Part shown: positions 17,324 to 25,786 of the stretch, piece by piece
How the letters are laid out: the number at the start of each line of letters is the position of its first letter
Position numbering within the stretch: the stretch's first letter is position 1
Source of the DNA: Vibrio hannami
Lineage (GTDB): Bacteria > Pseudomonadota > Gammaproteobacteria > Enterobacterales > Vibrionaceae
Direction: 5' to 3'
NCBI RefSeq assembly: GCF_029589055.1
Contig: NZ_JARQZP010000007.1
Location: 1,798,001 to 1,862,000 of the forward strand
Length of the DNA stretch: 64,000 bases
The notes under the pieces: generated by a model
The model's database searches: none
What the model was told of the DNA's origin: nothing
The model's input: the letters and a program-made list of their open reading frames with translations, nothing else
Made by a program: the position numbers and the translations under genes

Positions 17324-17454
17324 CAGGTTAAGACTGACATAGTGCTAAAATTCCATGATCTGAGACCCAAATAGTGGCAGGATCAATACAAACAGCAAAC
17401 GTTGTCGGTTAATACTTTAAAAAATACAATCAAATCAATATTGGGGTATATCAC

Positions 17455-17712
17455 ATGTATCAGAAGCAAGTAGAAATCACTGCAGAGAACGGCCTACACA
17501 CTCGTCCAGCAGCTCAGTTCGTAAAAGAAGCTAAGTCTTTTGACGCGGACATCAACGTTACTTCTAATGGTAAGAGCGCAAGTGCGAAGAGCCTATTCAA
17601 GCTTCAGACTCTTGGCCTGGTAAAAGGTACTGTTGTAACTATTTCAGCAGAAGGTCCTCAGGCTCAGCAGGCTGTTGATCACCTAGTAGCTCTAATGGAC
17701 AAGCTAGACTAA
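17455..17712 (+). CDS. ptsH: Phosphocarrier protein HPr
   Basis: HPr carries phosphate from enzyme I to sugar-specific EIIA proteins of the PTS. It has the active-site motif GLHTRPAAQF with H15 as the phosphorylated residue and the SLFKLQTLGL region that docks enzyme I and EIIA. At 85 aa it is full length. Codon use is strongly biased, as in highly expressed genes. It is the first gene of ptsH-ptsI-crr, with a long upstream region containing two inverted repeats. Confidence 0.97.
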   Translation: MYQKQVEITAENGLHTRPAAQFVKEAKSFDADINVTSNGKSASAKSLFKLQTLGLVKGTVVTISAEGPQAQQAVDHLVALMDKLD

Positions 17713-17730
17713 TATCGCCAAATCCTTAAC

Positions 17731-17762
17731 AAAGCCATTTTGTTGTTCGACAAAATGGCTTT
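17731..17762 (+). terminator. ptsH-ptsI intergenic hairpin (attenuator-like)
   Basis: AAAGCCATTTTG and CAAAATGGCTTT form a perfect 12-bp stem around 8 bases. The following GTTTGG is only partly T-rich, so this is probably a partial terminator or mRNA-stabilising stem that keeps HPr levels above enzyme I. Confidence 0.6.
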
Positions 17763-17866
17763 GTTTGGATTGAGCATATAGAAATATGTACGAGCTGAAT
17801 GGTTTATCACCTAAGGCAAAAAGTACAACCACTCTTCCATCAAATATATCAGTTTAAGGTACGGCG

Positions 17867-19594
17867 ATGATTTCAGGCATTCTAGCATCCCCAGGTGTTG
17901 CTTTCGGTAAGGCACTGCTACTTCAAGAAGACGAAATTATACTTAACACAGGCACTGTTGCAGACGATCAGGTTGAAGCTGAAGTACAGCGCTTCTTTGA
18001 CGCTCGTAACAAGTCATCACAGCAACTAGAAGTTGTAAAACAAAAAGCTCTTGAGTCTCTAGGTGAAGAGAAAGAAGCTATCTTCGAAGGCCACATCATG
18101 CTTTTAGAAGATGAAGAGCTTGAAGAAGAGATTCTTTCTCTGATTAAAAATGACAAGCTATACGCTGACAACGCAATTCACACAGTGATTGAAGAGCAAG
18201 CTTCTGCTCTTGAATCTCTTGACGACGAATACCTAAAAGAGCGTGCTACGGATATCCGTGATATCGGCAAGCGCTTTGTTAAAAATGCTCTGGGTATCAC
18301 CATCGTTTCTCTGGCAGATATTGATGAAGAAGTAATTCTGGTTGCTTACGACCTGACTCCATCTGAAACTGCTCAGATCAACCTAGACTACGTTCTTGGT
18401 TTTGCATGTGACATCGGTGGTCGTACTTCTCACACATCAATCATGGCTCGCTCTCTAGAGCTTCCTGCGATTGTTGGTACTAACGACATCACTAAGCAAG
18501 TTAAAAACGGCGATACACTAGTTCTTGACGCAATCAACAACAAACTGATTGTAAACCCTTCTGAAGCAGAACTAGCTGAAGCTAAGAGCATTCGTGATGA
18601 GTTCCTTGCAGAAAAAGAAGAACTGGCTAAGCTGAAAGATCTTCCTGCAGTAACACTTGATGATCACCACGTAGAAGTGTGCGGCAACATCGGTACAGTT
18701 AAAGACTGTGACGGCATCAACCGTAACGGTGGTGAGGGTGTTGGCCTTTACCGTACTGAATTCCTATTCATGGACCGTACTGCACTACCTACTGAAGAAG
18801 AACAGTACCAGGCATACAAAGAAGTTGCTGAAGCAATGAATGGCCAGTCTGTAATTATCCGTACTATGGATATCGGTGGTGACAAAGATCTACCATATAT
18901 GGACCTTCCTCAGGAAATGAACCCATTCCTGGGCTGGCGTGCTGTTCGTATCAGCCTTGACCGCCGTGAAATCCTTCGTGATCAGCTACGTGGTATCCTA
19001 CGTGCATCTGCTCACGGTAAGCTTCGCATCATGTTCCCAATGATTATCTCTGTAGAAGAGATTCGCGAACTGAAGAAAGCAATTGAAGAATATAAAGCAG
19101 AACTTCGCGCAGAAGGCCTGGCATTCGACGAAGAAATCGAAATCGGTGTTATGGTTGAAACTCCGGCTGCTGCTGCTATTGCACACCACCTTGCAAAAGA
19201 AGTTTCTTTCTTTAGTATTGGTACAAACGACTTAACCCAGTATACTCTAGCGGTTGACCGTGGTAACGAGCTAATTTCTCACTTGTACAATCCACTATCA
19301 CCTGCTGTACTTACAGTTATCAAGCAAGTGATTGACGCTTCTCATAAAGAAGGTAAGTGGACAGGCATGTGTGGTGAGCTGGCTGGTGACGAGCGCGCTA
19401 CTCTACTTCTTCTAGGTATGGGGCTAGATGAGTTTAGTATGAGCGGTATTTCAATTCCTCGCATTAAGAAAGTTATCCGTAATGCGAACTACGCAGAAGT
19501 TAAGGCAATGGCAGATGAAGCTCTGCAAATGGCAACTGCTGCAGAAATTGAAGCGCACGTTGAAAAATTTATCGCAGAAAAAACAAACTGCTAA
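17867..19594 (+). CDS. ptsI: PTS enzyme I
   Basis: Enzyme I transfers phosphate from phosphoenolpyruvate to HPr. The N-terminal HPr-binding and phosphohistidine domains contain GGRTSHTSIMARS (H189 is phosphorylated). The C-terminal PEP-binding barrel carries EGVGLYRTEFLFM and GTNDLTQYTLAVDR, and the catalytic Cys lies in GMCGELAGD. It is 575 aa, as in E. coli. It is 154 bases after ptsH and 41 before crr. The start ATG at 17867 follows TTTAAGGTACGGCG. Confidence 0.97.
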   Translation: MISGILASPGVAFGKALLLQEDEIILNTGTVADDQVEAEVQRFFDARNKSSQQLEVVKQKALESLGEEKEAIFEGHIMLLEDEELEEEILSLIKNDKLYADNAIHTVIEEQASALESLDDEYLKERATDIRDIGKRFVKNALGITIVSLADIDEEVILVAYDLTPSETAQINLDYVLGFACDIGGRTSHTSIMARSLELPAIVGTNDITKQVKNGDTLVLDAINNKLIVNPSEAELAEAKSIRDEFLAEKEELAKLKDLPAVTLDDHHVEVCGNIGTVKDCDGINRNGGEGVGLYRTEFLFMDRTALPTEEEQYQAYKEVAEAMNGQSVIIRTMDIGGDKDLPYMDLPQEMNPFLGWRAVRISLDRREILRDQLRGILRASAHGKLRIMFPMIISVEEIRELKKAIEEYKAELRAEGLAFDEEIEIGVMVETPAAAAIAHHLAKEVSFFSIGTNDLTQYTLAVDRGNELISHLYNPLSPAVLTVIKQVIDASHKEGKWTGMCGELAGDERATLLLLGMGLDEFSMSGISIPRIKKVIRNANYAEVKAMADEALQMATAAEIEAHVEKFIAEKTNC

Positions 19595-19635
19595 TATAAT
19601 TCATTAGAATAAAGTTAAACGTTTAGGAGCACGAC

Positions 19636-20145
19636 ATGGGTCTGTTTGACAAACTGAAGAAGCTAGTATCTGACGACAGCGCTGATGCAGGAGCAATTGA
19701 AATCATCGCACCACTATCTGGTGAGATTGTTAATATTGAAGATGTGCCAGATGTTGTTTTCGCAGAAAAGATTGTTGGTGATGGTATCGCAATCAAACCT
19801 GCGGGTGACAAGATGGTAGCTCCAGTTAACGGTACTATTGGTAAGATTTTCGAAACTAACCACGCATTCTCTATCGAGTCTGACGATGGTATTGAACTAT
19901 TTGTTCACTTCGGTATCGATACAGTAGAACTAAAAGGTGAAGGTTTTACTCGCATCGCTGAAGAAGGTCAGTCCGTTAAAGCTGGTGACACTATCATCGA
20001 ATTCGATCTAGCATTCTTAGAAGAGAAAGCGAAATCAACTCTTACTCCAGTTGTTATTTCTAACATGGACGAAATCAAAGAGCTGAACAAACTTGCTGGT
20101 TCTGTAACTGTTGGTGAAACTCCAGTTCTTCGTGTTACTAAGTAA
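19636..20145 (+). CDS. crr: Glucose-specific PTS component EIIA
   Basis: EIIA-Glc accepts phosphate from HPr and passes it to EIIB; its phosphorylation state drives inducer exclusion and adenylate cyclase control. The two active-site histidines are visible: H76 in NHAFSI and H91 in LFVHFGID, the latter being phosphorylated. At 169 aa it is standard. It is the last gene of the pts operon, with AGGAGCACGAC before its ATG and a terminator after it. Confidence 0.97.
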   Translation: MGLFDKLKKLVSDDSADAGAIEIIAPLSGEIVNIEDVPDVVFAEKIVGDGIAIKPAGDKMVAPVNGTIGKIFETNHAFSIESDDGIELFVHFGIDTVELKGEGFTRIAEEGQSVKAGDTIIEFDLAFLEEKAKSTLTPVVISNMDEIKELNKLAGSVTVGETPVLRVTK

Positions 20146-20173
20146 GATTACTCTTTGTAATCAGTAAGATTGA

Positions 20174-20199
20174 AAATGCCCGCTTTTGCGGGCATTTTT
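20174..20199 (+). terminator. crr terminator
   Basis: AAAATGCCCGC and GCGGGCATTTTT form a strong stem with a TTTT loop, at the end of the pts operon. Confidence 0.9.
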
Positions 20200-20211
20200 G
20201 TATTTAGGTTG

Positions 20212-20280
20212 TAGGTAACAGGACGGACTTCGTCTTACAGGTAACAGGCCTCACCTGTCACCTGTCACCTGTCACCCAGA
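20212..20280. repeat. Short intergenic repeat (GGTAACAGG / CACCTGT array)
   Basis: Two direct copies of AGGTAACAGG (20213 and 20243 areas) are followed by tandem TCACCTG units, about four in a row with a 7-base period; the two motifs are near inverse complements, so the stretch can fold. It sits between the crr terminator and the convergent fadJ end. It has no coding potential. Confidence 0.6.
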
Positions 20281-22389
20281 CTAATAAAACCCCTCCCCCA
20301 CTCCTGCTCGGGTCAATAAACCATCGCATGGAGCGAAACGATCACCGTACTTCTCAGCAAATTCGTTCATTTTATTTACCAGATTCTCGATCCCGTACTG
20401 ATCCATAAATCGGAATGGTCCACCCAGGAATGGAGGGAAGCCAATACCAAAAATAGCGCCGATATCACCATCACGAGCAGAGCGGATAATACCTTCATCC
20501 AGGCAACGTACGGCTTCATTTAGCATTGGGAGAATGCAGCGTAACGCTATGTCCTCTTCTGATAGTTTCTTCTCAGGAGTTAGGTTAAGAAGCTTGTAGA
20601 CAGACTTATCCACTTCTTTCTTTTTACCTTTATAGGTATAGAAACCTTTTCCACTCTTACGCCCTTTTCGATCGTCGTTTAACAGAATGTCAAAAACGTC
20701 CGGCCCCTGGAATCTTTCTCCAAGCTCATTAACCAAAATAGGAATTATCTTGGCGCCGATATCCACACCTACCTCATCAAGAAGGGTGATTGGCCCAACA
20801 GGGAAGCCGAAGTTAAGTAGCGAATCGTCCAACACTTCGATTGGTTCTCCACTTAACAAGATCTCCGCCGATTCGTTCATGTAAGGAGCGAGAATGCGAT
20901 TTACGTAGAAACCAGCGGTGTCTTTTACCACAATTGGCGTCTTACCTTGCTTGCGAGCAAACTCAACAACTGTCGCGATAGTCTCATCAGACGTCGTTTC
21001 ATGTGGAATCACTTCCACTAACGGCATCTTCTCTGCCGGGCTAAAATAGTGCAGACCTACTACATTTTCCGGACGCTCTGCTTTTTCTGCAATTTTATGG
21101 ATAGGAAGAGAGGATGTATTGGTTGCGAAAATGGTCTCTTTCTTGGCGTTATATTCTATATCTGCAACCATCTTCTGCTTAAGATTGAGATCTTCAAACA
21201 CCGCCTCTATTACAACGTCTGTATTATTGAAACTCGTAAAGTCCGTTCCACCTGACAGAGAGAGCATCTTCGCCTGTACCTGTGCTTTCGATAGAATTCG
21301 GCGTTTTCTCTGTTTTTCAAACAGCTTGTAATTGTACTTCATTGCATTTAGGACACCGTCATTGGAAATGTCCTTAATCCGCACGGGTACTTTGGCCTTT
21401 GCGATACTTACATGGCTTATACCCGCTCCCATCAGTCCACCGCCCAACACGGCGGCTTTAGAGACAGTTTTAGGCATAGCATCTGAACCATGATCTTTTT
21501 TCATCTCTGTCGTAGCAAAGAAGATAGAGCGCAGAGCTTTTGACTCAGACGTCATAACCAACTTACCAAACTCCTGAGCTTCGTATGCCAGACCTTTTTT
21601 CATACCATTTTTCAGACCATATTCGATCACATCTAAAATGGCATCCGCAGCAGGATAGTTTCCCCGAGTTTTCTGCTTTGCCTTCTTTGATGCCTGATCA
21701 AAAATAACCTTTCGACCCAGGCCATTACGGGAAATCATGCGCTCTTTATTGGTGGTCTTAACCTTCCGCTTGTTCTTTAACGCATATTTTTTAGCTACAT
21801 CCAGCAATATGCTTTCGGGTACTGATTCTTCAACCAGACCTAGCTTCTTAGCCTTCTTAGCTCTTAGCTGTTTACCCGTAAGAATAACACCTAGGGACGG
21901 AAGCAAACCGATCAGCCTAGGCAGGCGCTGAGTACCACCAGAACCGGGGAGCAAACCTAACTGAACTTCCGGTAGACCTAAGCGGGTTTTATCATCATCC
22001 GAACAGATTCGGTAATCGCAGGAGAGCGCCATTTCCAGACCACCGCCTAAACAAACGCCATGAATAGCAGATACTACTGGGAACTTAAGCGCAGAAACTC
22101 GACCAAAAACCTGTTGGCCTCTTGCAGCCAACTCTTCTGCTTCTTTAGCGCTCTCACAAGCATCAAGCATCTTTACATCAGCACCAGCGATAAAGCTATC
22201 CGGCTTTCCAGAGCAGATAACTAACCCTTTGATGTCGGTCATACCCGCTTCTAGCTCAGAAAGAATTAGCTCCATCTCCTCAATAAGGTCACCGCGAAGC
22301 ACATTCATTTTTTCGTCAGCAACATCAAGTGACAGCCAGCCAACCTTATCTTCATCAATACTAAAGCTTAGTGATTTCATCTCGCTCAT
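20281..22389 (-). CDS. fadJ: Fatty acid oxidation complex subunit alpha FadJ
   Basis: A bifunctional enoyl-CoA hydratase / 3-hydroxyacyl-CoA dehydrogenase of beta-oxidation. The N-terminal crotonase domain (~1-200) has FIAGADVKML and the oxyanion-hole CLGGGLEMALSCDYRI. The middle NAD-binding domain starts with VLGGGLMGAGI (~310), and the C-terminal dehydrogenase domains follow (GLHYFSPAEKMPLVEVI). It is 702 aa, which fits FadJ. Its ATG overlaps the stop of fadI (TAATG) once the fadI frameshift is corrected, so the pair is translationally coupled. Confidence 0.94.
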   Translation of the reverse strand: MSEMKSLSFSIDEDKVGWLSLDVADEKMNVLRGDLIEEMELILSELEAGMTDIKGLVICSGKPDSFIAGADVKMLDACESAKEAEELAARGQQVFGRVSALKFPVVSAIHGVCLGGGLEMALSCDYRICSDDDKTRLGLPEVQLGLLPGSGGTQRLPRLIGLLPSLGVILTGKQLRAKKAKKLGLVEESVPESILLDVAKKYALKNKRKVKTTNKERMISRNGLGRKVIFDQASKKAKQKTRGNYPAADAILDVIEYGLKNGMKKGLAYEAQEFGKLVMTSESKALRSIFFATTEMKKDHGSDAMPKTVSKAAVLGGGLMGAGISHVSIAKAKVPVRIKDISNDGVLNAMKYNYKLFEKQRKRRILSKAQVQAKMLSLSGGTDFTSFNNTDVVIEAVFEDLNLKQKMVADIEYNAKKETIFATNTSSLPIHKIAEKAERPENVVGLHYFSPAEKMPLVEVIPHETTSDETIATVVEFARKQGKTPIVVKDTAGFYVNRILAPYMNESAEILLSGEPIEVLDDSLLNFGFPVGPITLLDEVGVDIGAKIIPILVNELGERFQGPDVFDILLNDDRKGRKSGKGFYTYKGKKKEVDKSVYKLLNLTPEKKLSEEDIALRCILPMLNEAVRCLDEGIIRSARDGDIGAIFGIGFPPFLGGPFRFMDQYGIENLVNKMNEFAEKYGDRFAPCDGLLTRAGVGEGFY

Positions 22390-23695
22390 TACTCAACCTC
22401 CAATACCATTGCCGCGCCTAATCCACCAGCAGCACACGCAGTATTAAGAGCTAAGCCGCCTCCTCTTCTTTTAGTTCGCGAAGTGTCTGAACCATCATCC
22501 TCGCACCCGTTGCGGCAAATGGATGACCATAAGCAATTGAGCTTCCAAGAACATTAAACTTGTCCATATCAATTTCGCCTATCGCTTTAGAGCGTCCTAG
22601 CTGCTCCTGAGCAAATTTATCACTGGCAAACATTTTAACGTTCGCCAGAGTTTGTGCGGCAAACGCCTCATGCATCTCAATCAGATCCAGGTCACTTAGT
22701 TCAATTCCGGCCCTGTCGAGAGCCATAGGAGTGGCGTATGAAGGCCCCATCAATAGGTCGTACTCAACCTGGATAGCAGAAAATGCATAGGAACGAATGT
22801 ATCCCAGAACATCTAATCCCAGCTCTTTTGCGCGCCCTTCACGCATCAACATAACAGCTGCGGCACCATCTGTAAGTGGCGTACTGTTTGCAGCTGTCAC
22901 CGTTCCAAACTTCCTGTCAAATGCAGGTCGCAGCTTAGCGTAGCTTTCCAGCTGAGAGTCGTGACGTATATTGTTATCTTCACCGATCCACTTGGTGTAA
23001 GGTTCAGGGAAAGCAGTCATTACCTCATCGCGAACCAGCCCTTCTTTCCAGGCTTTTGACGCGTTGCTATGAGAACGGTGAGCTAACTCATCCTGCTCCT
23101 GACGAGTGATACCATAAGATTTAGCCATCTGTTCGGCTGTTTGCCCCATGGTTAAGCCCGTCGAATACTCAGCTACAGCGGGAGGCACTGGAGCCAGATC
23201 TCTTAGTGATAACTTGCGAGCGATCTTGAGTTTTTGACCCAACGTTTTAGCCTTGCTTAGCGCTAGCAAGCTAGAAGCAAGTTTTCTAGAAACAGTAATT
23301 GGCAGCACTGACGTAGAATCTGCTCCACCAGCGATACCTATATCAATATTACCAGCCATAATGCTCTCGGTGACATTCACGGCAGACTGGAAGCTGGTAG
23401 CACAAGCTCGGGTAACACTGTAAGCATCCGTGTTAATGTTCATCCCCGTACCCAAAACAATTTCACGGGCAATATTCGGTGCAGCAGGCATCTGAATTAC
23501 CTGACCATACACAACCTGTTCAATTAAAGCGGGATCAACTTCAGTACGGGCAAGCAGCTCACTCACCACCATTTTACCAAGATCCACAGCGGGAACTTGT
23601 CCAAACTCTGTACTCTGCCTGGCAAACGGCGTTCTTAAACCAGCAACGACCGCAATTCGTTCACCAGAACGAGTTTTGACTTCTTGTCTGCGCAT
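22389..23695 (-). CDS. fadI: Acetyl-CoA C-acyltransferase FadI, frameshifted near the 3' end
   Basis: FadI is the 3-ketoacyl-CoA thiolase partner of FadJ. The start is the ATG at 23695 behind AAAGGAGAAGAA. Motifs include the nucleophile region VTRACATSFQSA and the GEIDMDKFNVLGSSIAYGHPFAATGAR block. The written frame stops at 22451, but the next frame encodes GGGLALNTACAAGGLGAAM, the C-terminal thiolase motif with the second catalytic Cys, and ends at 22389. One missing A in the A4 run (coding strand; 22469-22472) restores a 435 aa protein. This is probably a base-calling error. A FadR-type operator lies just upstream. Confidence 0.9.
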
Positions 23696-23712
23696 TTCTT
23701 CTCCTTTACCTA

Positions 23713-23730
23713 AAGAGGTCTGACCTGAAC
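23713..23730 (-). promoter_or_regulatory. FadR-type operator upstream of fadI
   Basis: AAGAGGTCTGACCTGAAC contains the FadR core GGTCTGACCTG. It lies 18 bases before the fadI start codon, where FadR would block transcription until acyl-CoA releases it. Only the sequence match supports this. Confidence 0.65.
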
Positions 23731-23942
23731 GCATTGTAACGAAATTGTTAATTTATTCAAACATCCGTTTAAATAAACGTGAGATTAATTTCATTGACGA
23801 TCGTAACCAAATGAAAAATATAAACTTAAAATTAGAGAAAAAGAAAAAGGCGAGATGTGAAATGTTAACCACTGCGTTTAAATCGGATACGATACAGCAT
23901 GTGAATAAATGGCTAAAATGTTATAAAGTAAGAAAATAAAGC

Positions 23943-23970
23943 AAAAAAAACCACACGAATCTGTGTGGTT
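23943..23970 (-). terminator. Terminator of the candidate small RNA
   Basis: On the minus strand AACCACAC-AGATTC-GTGTGGTT is followed by T residues: an 8-bp stem and a run of eight T, two of them in the stem. No protein gene ends just upstream of it, which is why a small RNA is proposed. Confidence 0.8.
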
Positions 23971-24102
23971 GGAATTTCTATAAAACAATTAACTTACGCC
24001 AATTGAAATAATCAGTTTCCTGATTAGGAGAAAGTAAAGTCAGCCTTCAAAAGGAAGTGTCATCTTGCTCAACATACTAGCCCGAAAGCTAGCTAGATGA
24101 CA
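23943..24102 (-). ncRNA. Candidate structured small RNA
   Basis: On the minus strand a possible -10 box TATAGT (24109-24114) is followed by about 160 bases with no good reading frame but four hairpins in order: CTAGC/GCTAG (24077-24092), CTTC/GAAG (24045-24057), AATCAG-GAAA-CTGATT (24010-24025) and a terminator AACCACAC/GTGTGGTT (23949-23970) ending in a T run (23943-23950). This is the architecture of a trans-acting bacterial small RNA. It lies between fadI and the divergent sigma factor gene. I do not recognise the family, and the 5' end is a guess. Confidence 0.5.
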
Positions 24103-24219
24103 TGACTAACTATAACGCTATAGAGATGTGAGATTTTGAAGTAGATCAATTTTAGGTCGATTTACCACAAGTGATCTTGCATTAAACCGGGGACGACTGA
24201 AGGGCAAATGGAGGCTCAG

Positions 24220-24783
24220 GTGTCGATTATTAATCTTTTCGGAAAGAAAAGTAAGACTAGTCCGGTCAACTCTGATATGGACAAGCAAAGAAAATACGAA
24301 GCTCTTGTACGGGCTTATCACAGAGATCTTTATCGATATGCATACTGGTTATGTAAAGATAAAATGGTCGCAGAAGATTTGGTTCAGGAAACATGCCTGC
24401 GTGCATGGAAATCTCTTGATAGTCTTCAGGATGATAAAGCCGCAAAATCCTGGCTGATCACCATTCTCAGAAGGGAAAATGCAAGACGTTTCGAAAGGAA
24501 ACAGTTGGAGCTGGTAGATATCGATGACCATAGTGCAGAAACTAAGGTCAGCGACGATGCCCATCACCAGCAAGAATGGTTACAAGCGCAGATAATGAAA
24601 CTCGATATTGAATATCGGGAACCATTATTTCTGCAAGTAATCGGTGGCTTTAGCGGAGAAGAGATAGGCGATATCCTGGATCTGAACAAGAACACCGTTA
24701 TGACAAGACTATTTCGAGCTAGAAACCAGCTCAAAGAAATGATGGACAGCAACGAAAACGTAAGGGGGCTTCAAAATGGATGA
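24220..24783 (+). CDS. ECF-like sigma-70 family sigma factor
   Basis: A group 4-type sigma factor with only regions 2 and 4. Region 2 at ~25-95 includes YRYAYWLCKDKMVAEDLVQETCLRAWKS; region 4 at ~125-180 includes EEIGDILDLNKNTVMTRLFRARNQL. I prefer the GTG at 24220 because GGAGG lies 5 bases before it; an ATG at 24208 lacks such a site. The product is 187 aa. Its stop overlaps the start of the DUF3379 gene (ATGGATGA), so the two are coupled, as sigma/anti-sigma pairs usually are. Its location among fatty-acid genes is suggestive, but its regulon is unknown to me. Confidence 0.85.
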   Translation: MSIINLFGKKSKTSPVNSDMDKQRKYEALVRAYHRDLYRYAYWLCKDKMVAEDLVQETCLRAWKSLDSLQDDKAAKSWLITILRRENARRFERKQLELVDIDDHSAETKVSDDAHHQQEWLQAQIMKLDIEYREPLFLQVIGGFSGEEIGDILDLNKNTVMTRLFRARNQLKEMMDSNENVRGLQNG

Positions 24784-25492
24784 TTTAGAATTTCGTCGTC
24801 GCATATTATCGGAGCCAAAGTTCAGAGATAAAGAACTACTGAGTGCGATAGAAAACAGTGAAGCAAACGCACGTTTTGCTGACGATGTCTTTAAACTCGA
24901 TGCAAAACTAGAAGATGCTTTTAAAGTAGATGTGCCGGATGATTTAGCAGATCGAATACTATTCAATCAGACATCTGAGCCAGTGAAATCATCGTTCACC
25001 AAACGCGCACTGGCAATAGCTGCGACAGTAGCATTTACTGCAGGTGTACTTATTGGGCAGGTGAACTGGTCTCCATTATTGGTTAGCCCGGCATACGCCA
25101 GCCTGGCAGACACAGCTATAGAGCATGTGGAACATGAGTCGCCATTTACTGATAGGCTGGACGAACAAGTAACATCGAAACAAGTAAACATGAAGCTTGC
25201 TCCGTTTTCTTATCAGTTTACAGAAGAGTTTCCATATCACGTTTACTACCTTAACCATTGCGGTTTTGGCGCCTCTAATGCTCTACATATGGTGTTTGAG
25301 GGAGAAAAAGGCAGGATTACTCTGTTTGTAACCAATATCGGCTCTGAGAAGGAAATCGACTTCAATAAGGATGGAATGTCCGGTGTTGTGATCCCGGTAA
25401 AAGACTCCAGCATGATTCTGGTTGGTAGCGAAGGAGAGGATATACAAAAAATTGCCTCAACACTGACACCTATCATCCAACCAATGCATTGA
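24776..25492 (+). CDS. DUF3379 membrane protein, probable anti-sigma partner
   Basis: A 238 aa protein with an acidic cytoplasmic N-terminal part (~1-75), one membrane helix (~80-100) and a periplasmic C-terminal domain (~105-238). This is the topology of a membrane anti-sigma factor, and the gene overlaps the sigma gene. The family name DUF3379 is from memory of vibrio genomes. Function as an anti-sigma is inference: no zinc-binding ZAS motif (HxxxCxxC) is visible. A terminator follows at 25542. Confidence 0.7.
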   Translation: MDDLEFRRRILSEPKFRDKELLSAIENSEANARFADDVFKLDAKLEDAFKVDVPDDLADRILFNQTSEPVKSSFTKRALAIAATVAFTAGVLIGQVNWSPLLVSPAYASLADTAIEHVEHESPFTDRLDEQVTSKQVNMKLAPFSYQFTEEFPYHVYYLNHCGFGASNALHMVFEGEKGRITLFVTNIGSEKEIDFNKDGMSGVVIPVKDSSMILVGSEGEDIQKIASTLTPIIQPMH

Positions 25493-25541
25493 AAGCCGCA
25501 TTTATATTGATAGTTGCACGAACTTCACGTGTTTTAGCATC

Positions 25542-25567
25542 AAAAACCCTCAATTTGAGGGTTTTTT
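25542..25567 (+). terminator. Terminator after the sigma-DUF3379 operon
   Basis: AAAAACCCTCAA and TTTGAGGGTTTTTT form a stem with a T run. Confidence 0.85.
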
Positions 25568-25589
25568 AATCATCTCTTTAAAACAACCG

Positions 25590-25609
25590 TTTAGAGCTTA
25601 CGCTCTAAA
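25590..25609. promoter_or_regulatory. TAGAGC-N4-GCTCTA palindrome upstream of first fadL gene
   Basis: TTTAGAGCTTACGCTCTAAA has perfect 8-base arms around TTAC, about 180 bases before the first FadL-type gene. A palindrome with the same TAGAGC/GCTCTA arms lies about 205 bases before the second one. Confidence 0.55.
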
Positions 25610-25676
25610 AAGTGCGATTTATCACACTTTTCCTGCTACATAGCCACCACTTTTAGCATTTTGTTAACAAATTAGA

Positions 25677-25693
25677 CAATGGTCGGATTTCTT
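25677..25693 (+). promoter_or_regulatory. Possible FadR-type operator upstream of first fadL gene
   Basis: CAATGGTCGGATTTCTT matches the left half of the FadR consensus (TGGTCNGA) well and the right half poorly. It lies about 95 bases before the start codon. In E. coli, FadR represses fadL. Confidence 0.4.
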
Positions 25694-25786
25694 CTGCATA
25701 TACTACAGTCTAGTATCAGCCACCAAATCGAGTGAAAACTCAAAAAACGCCCGCTAAAAGAGGCGAAAACAAAAGGAAATAACCTA

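Noticed and set aside
25607..25632. CRP site in AGTGCGATTTATCACACTTTT
   Set aside because: The half-sites TGCGA and TCACA are 4 bases apart instead of 6, so the CRP spacing is wrong.
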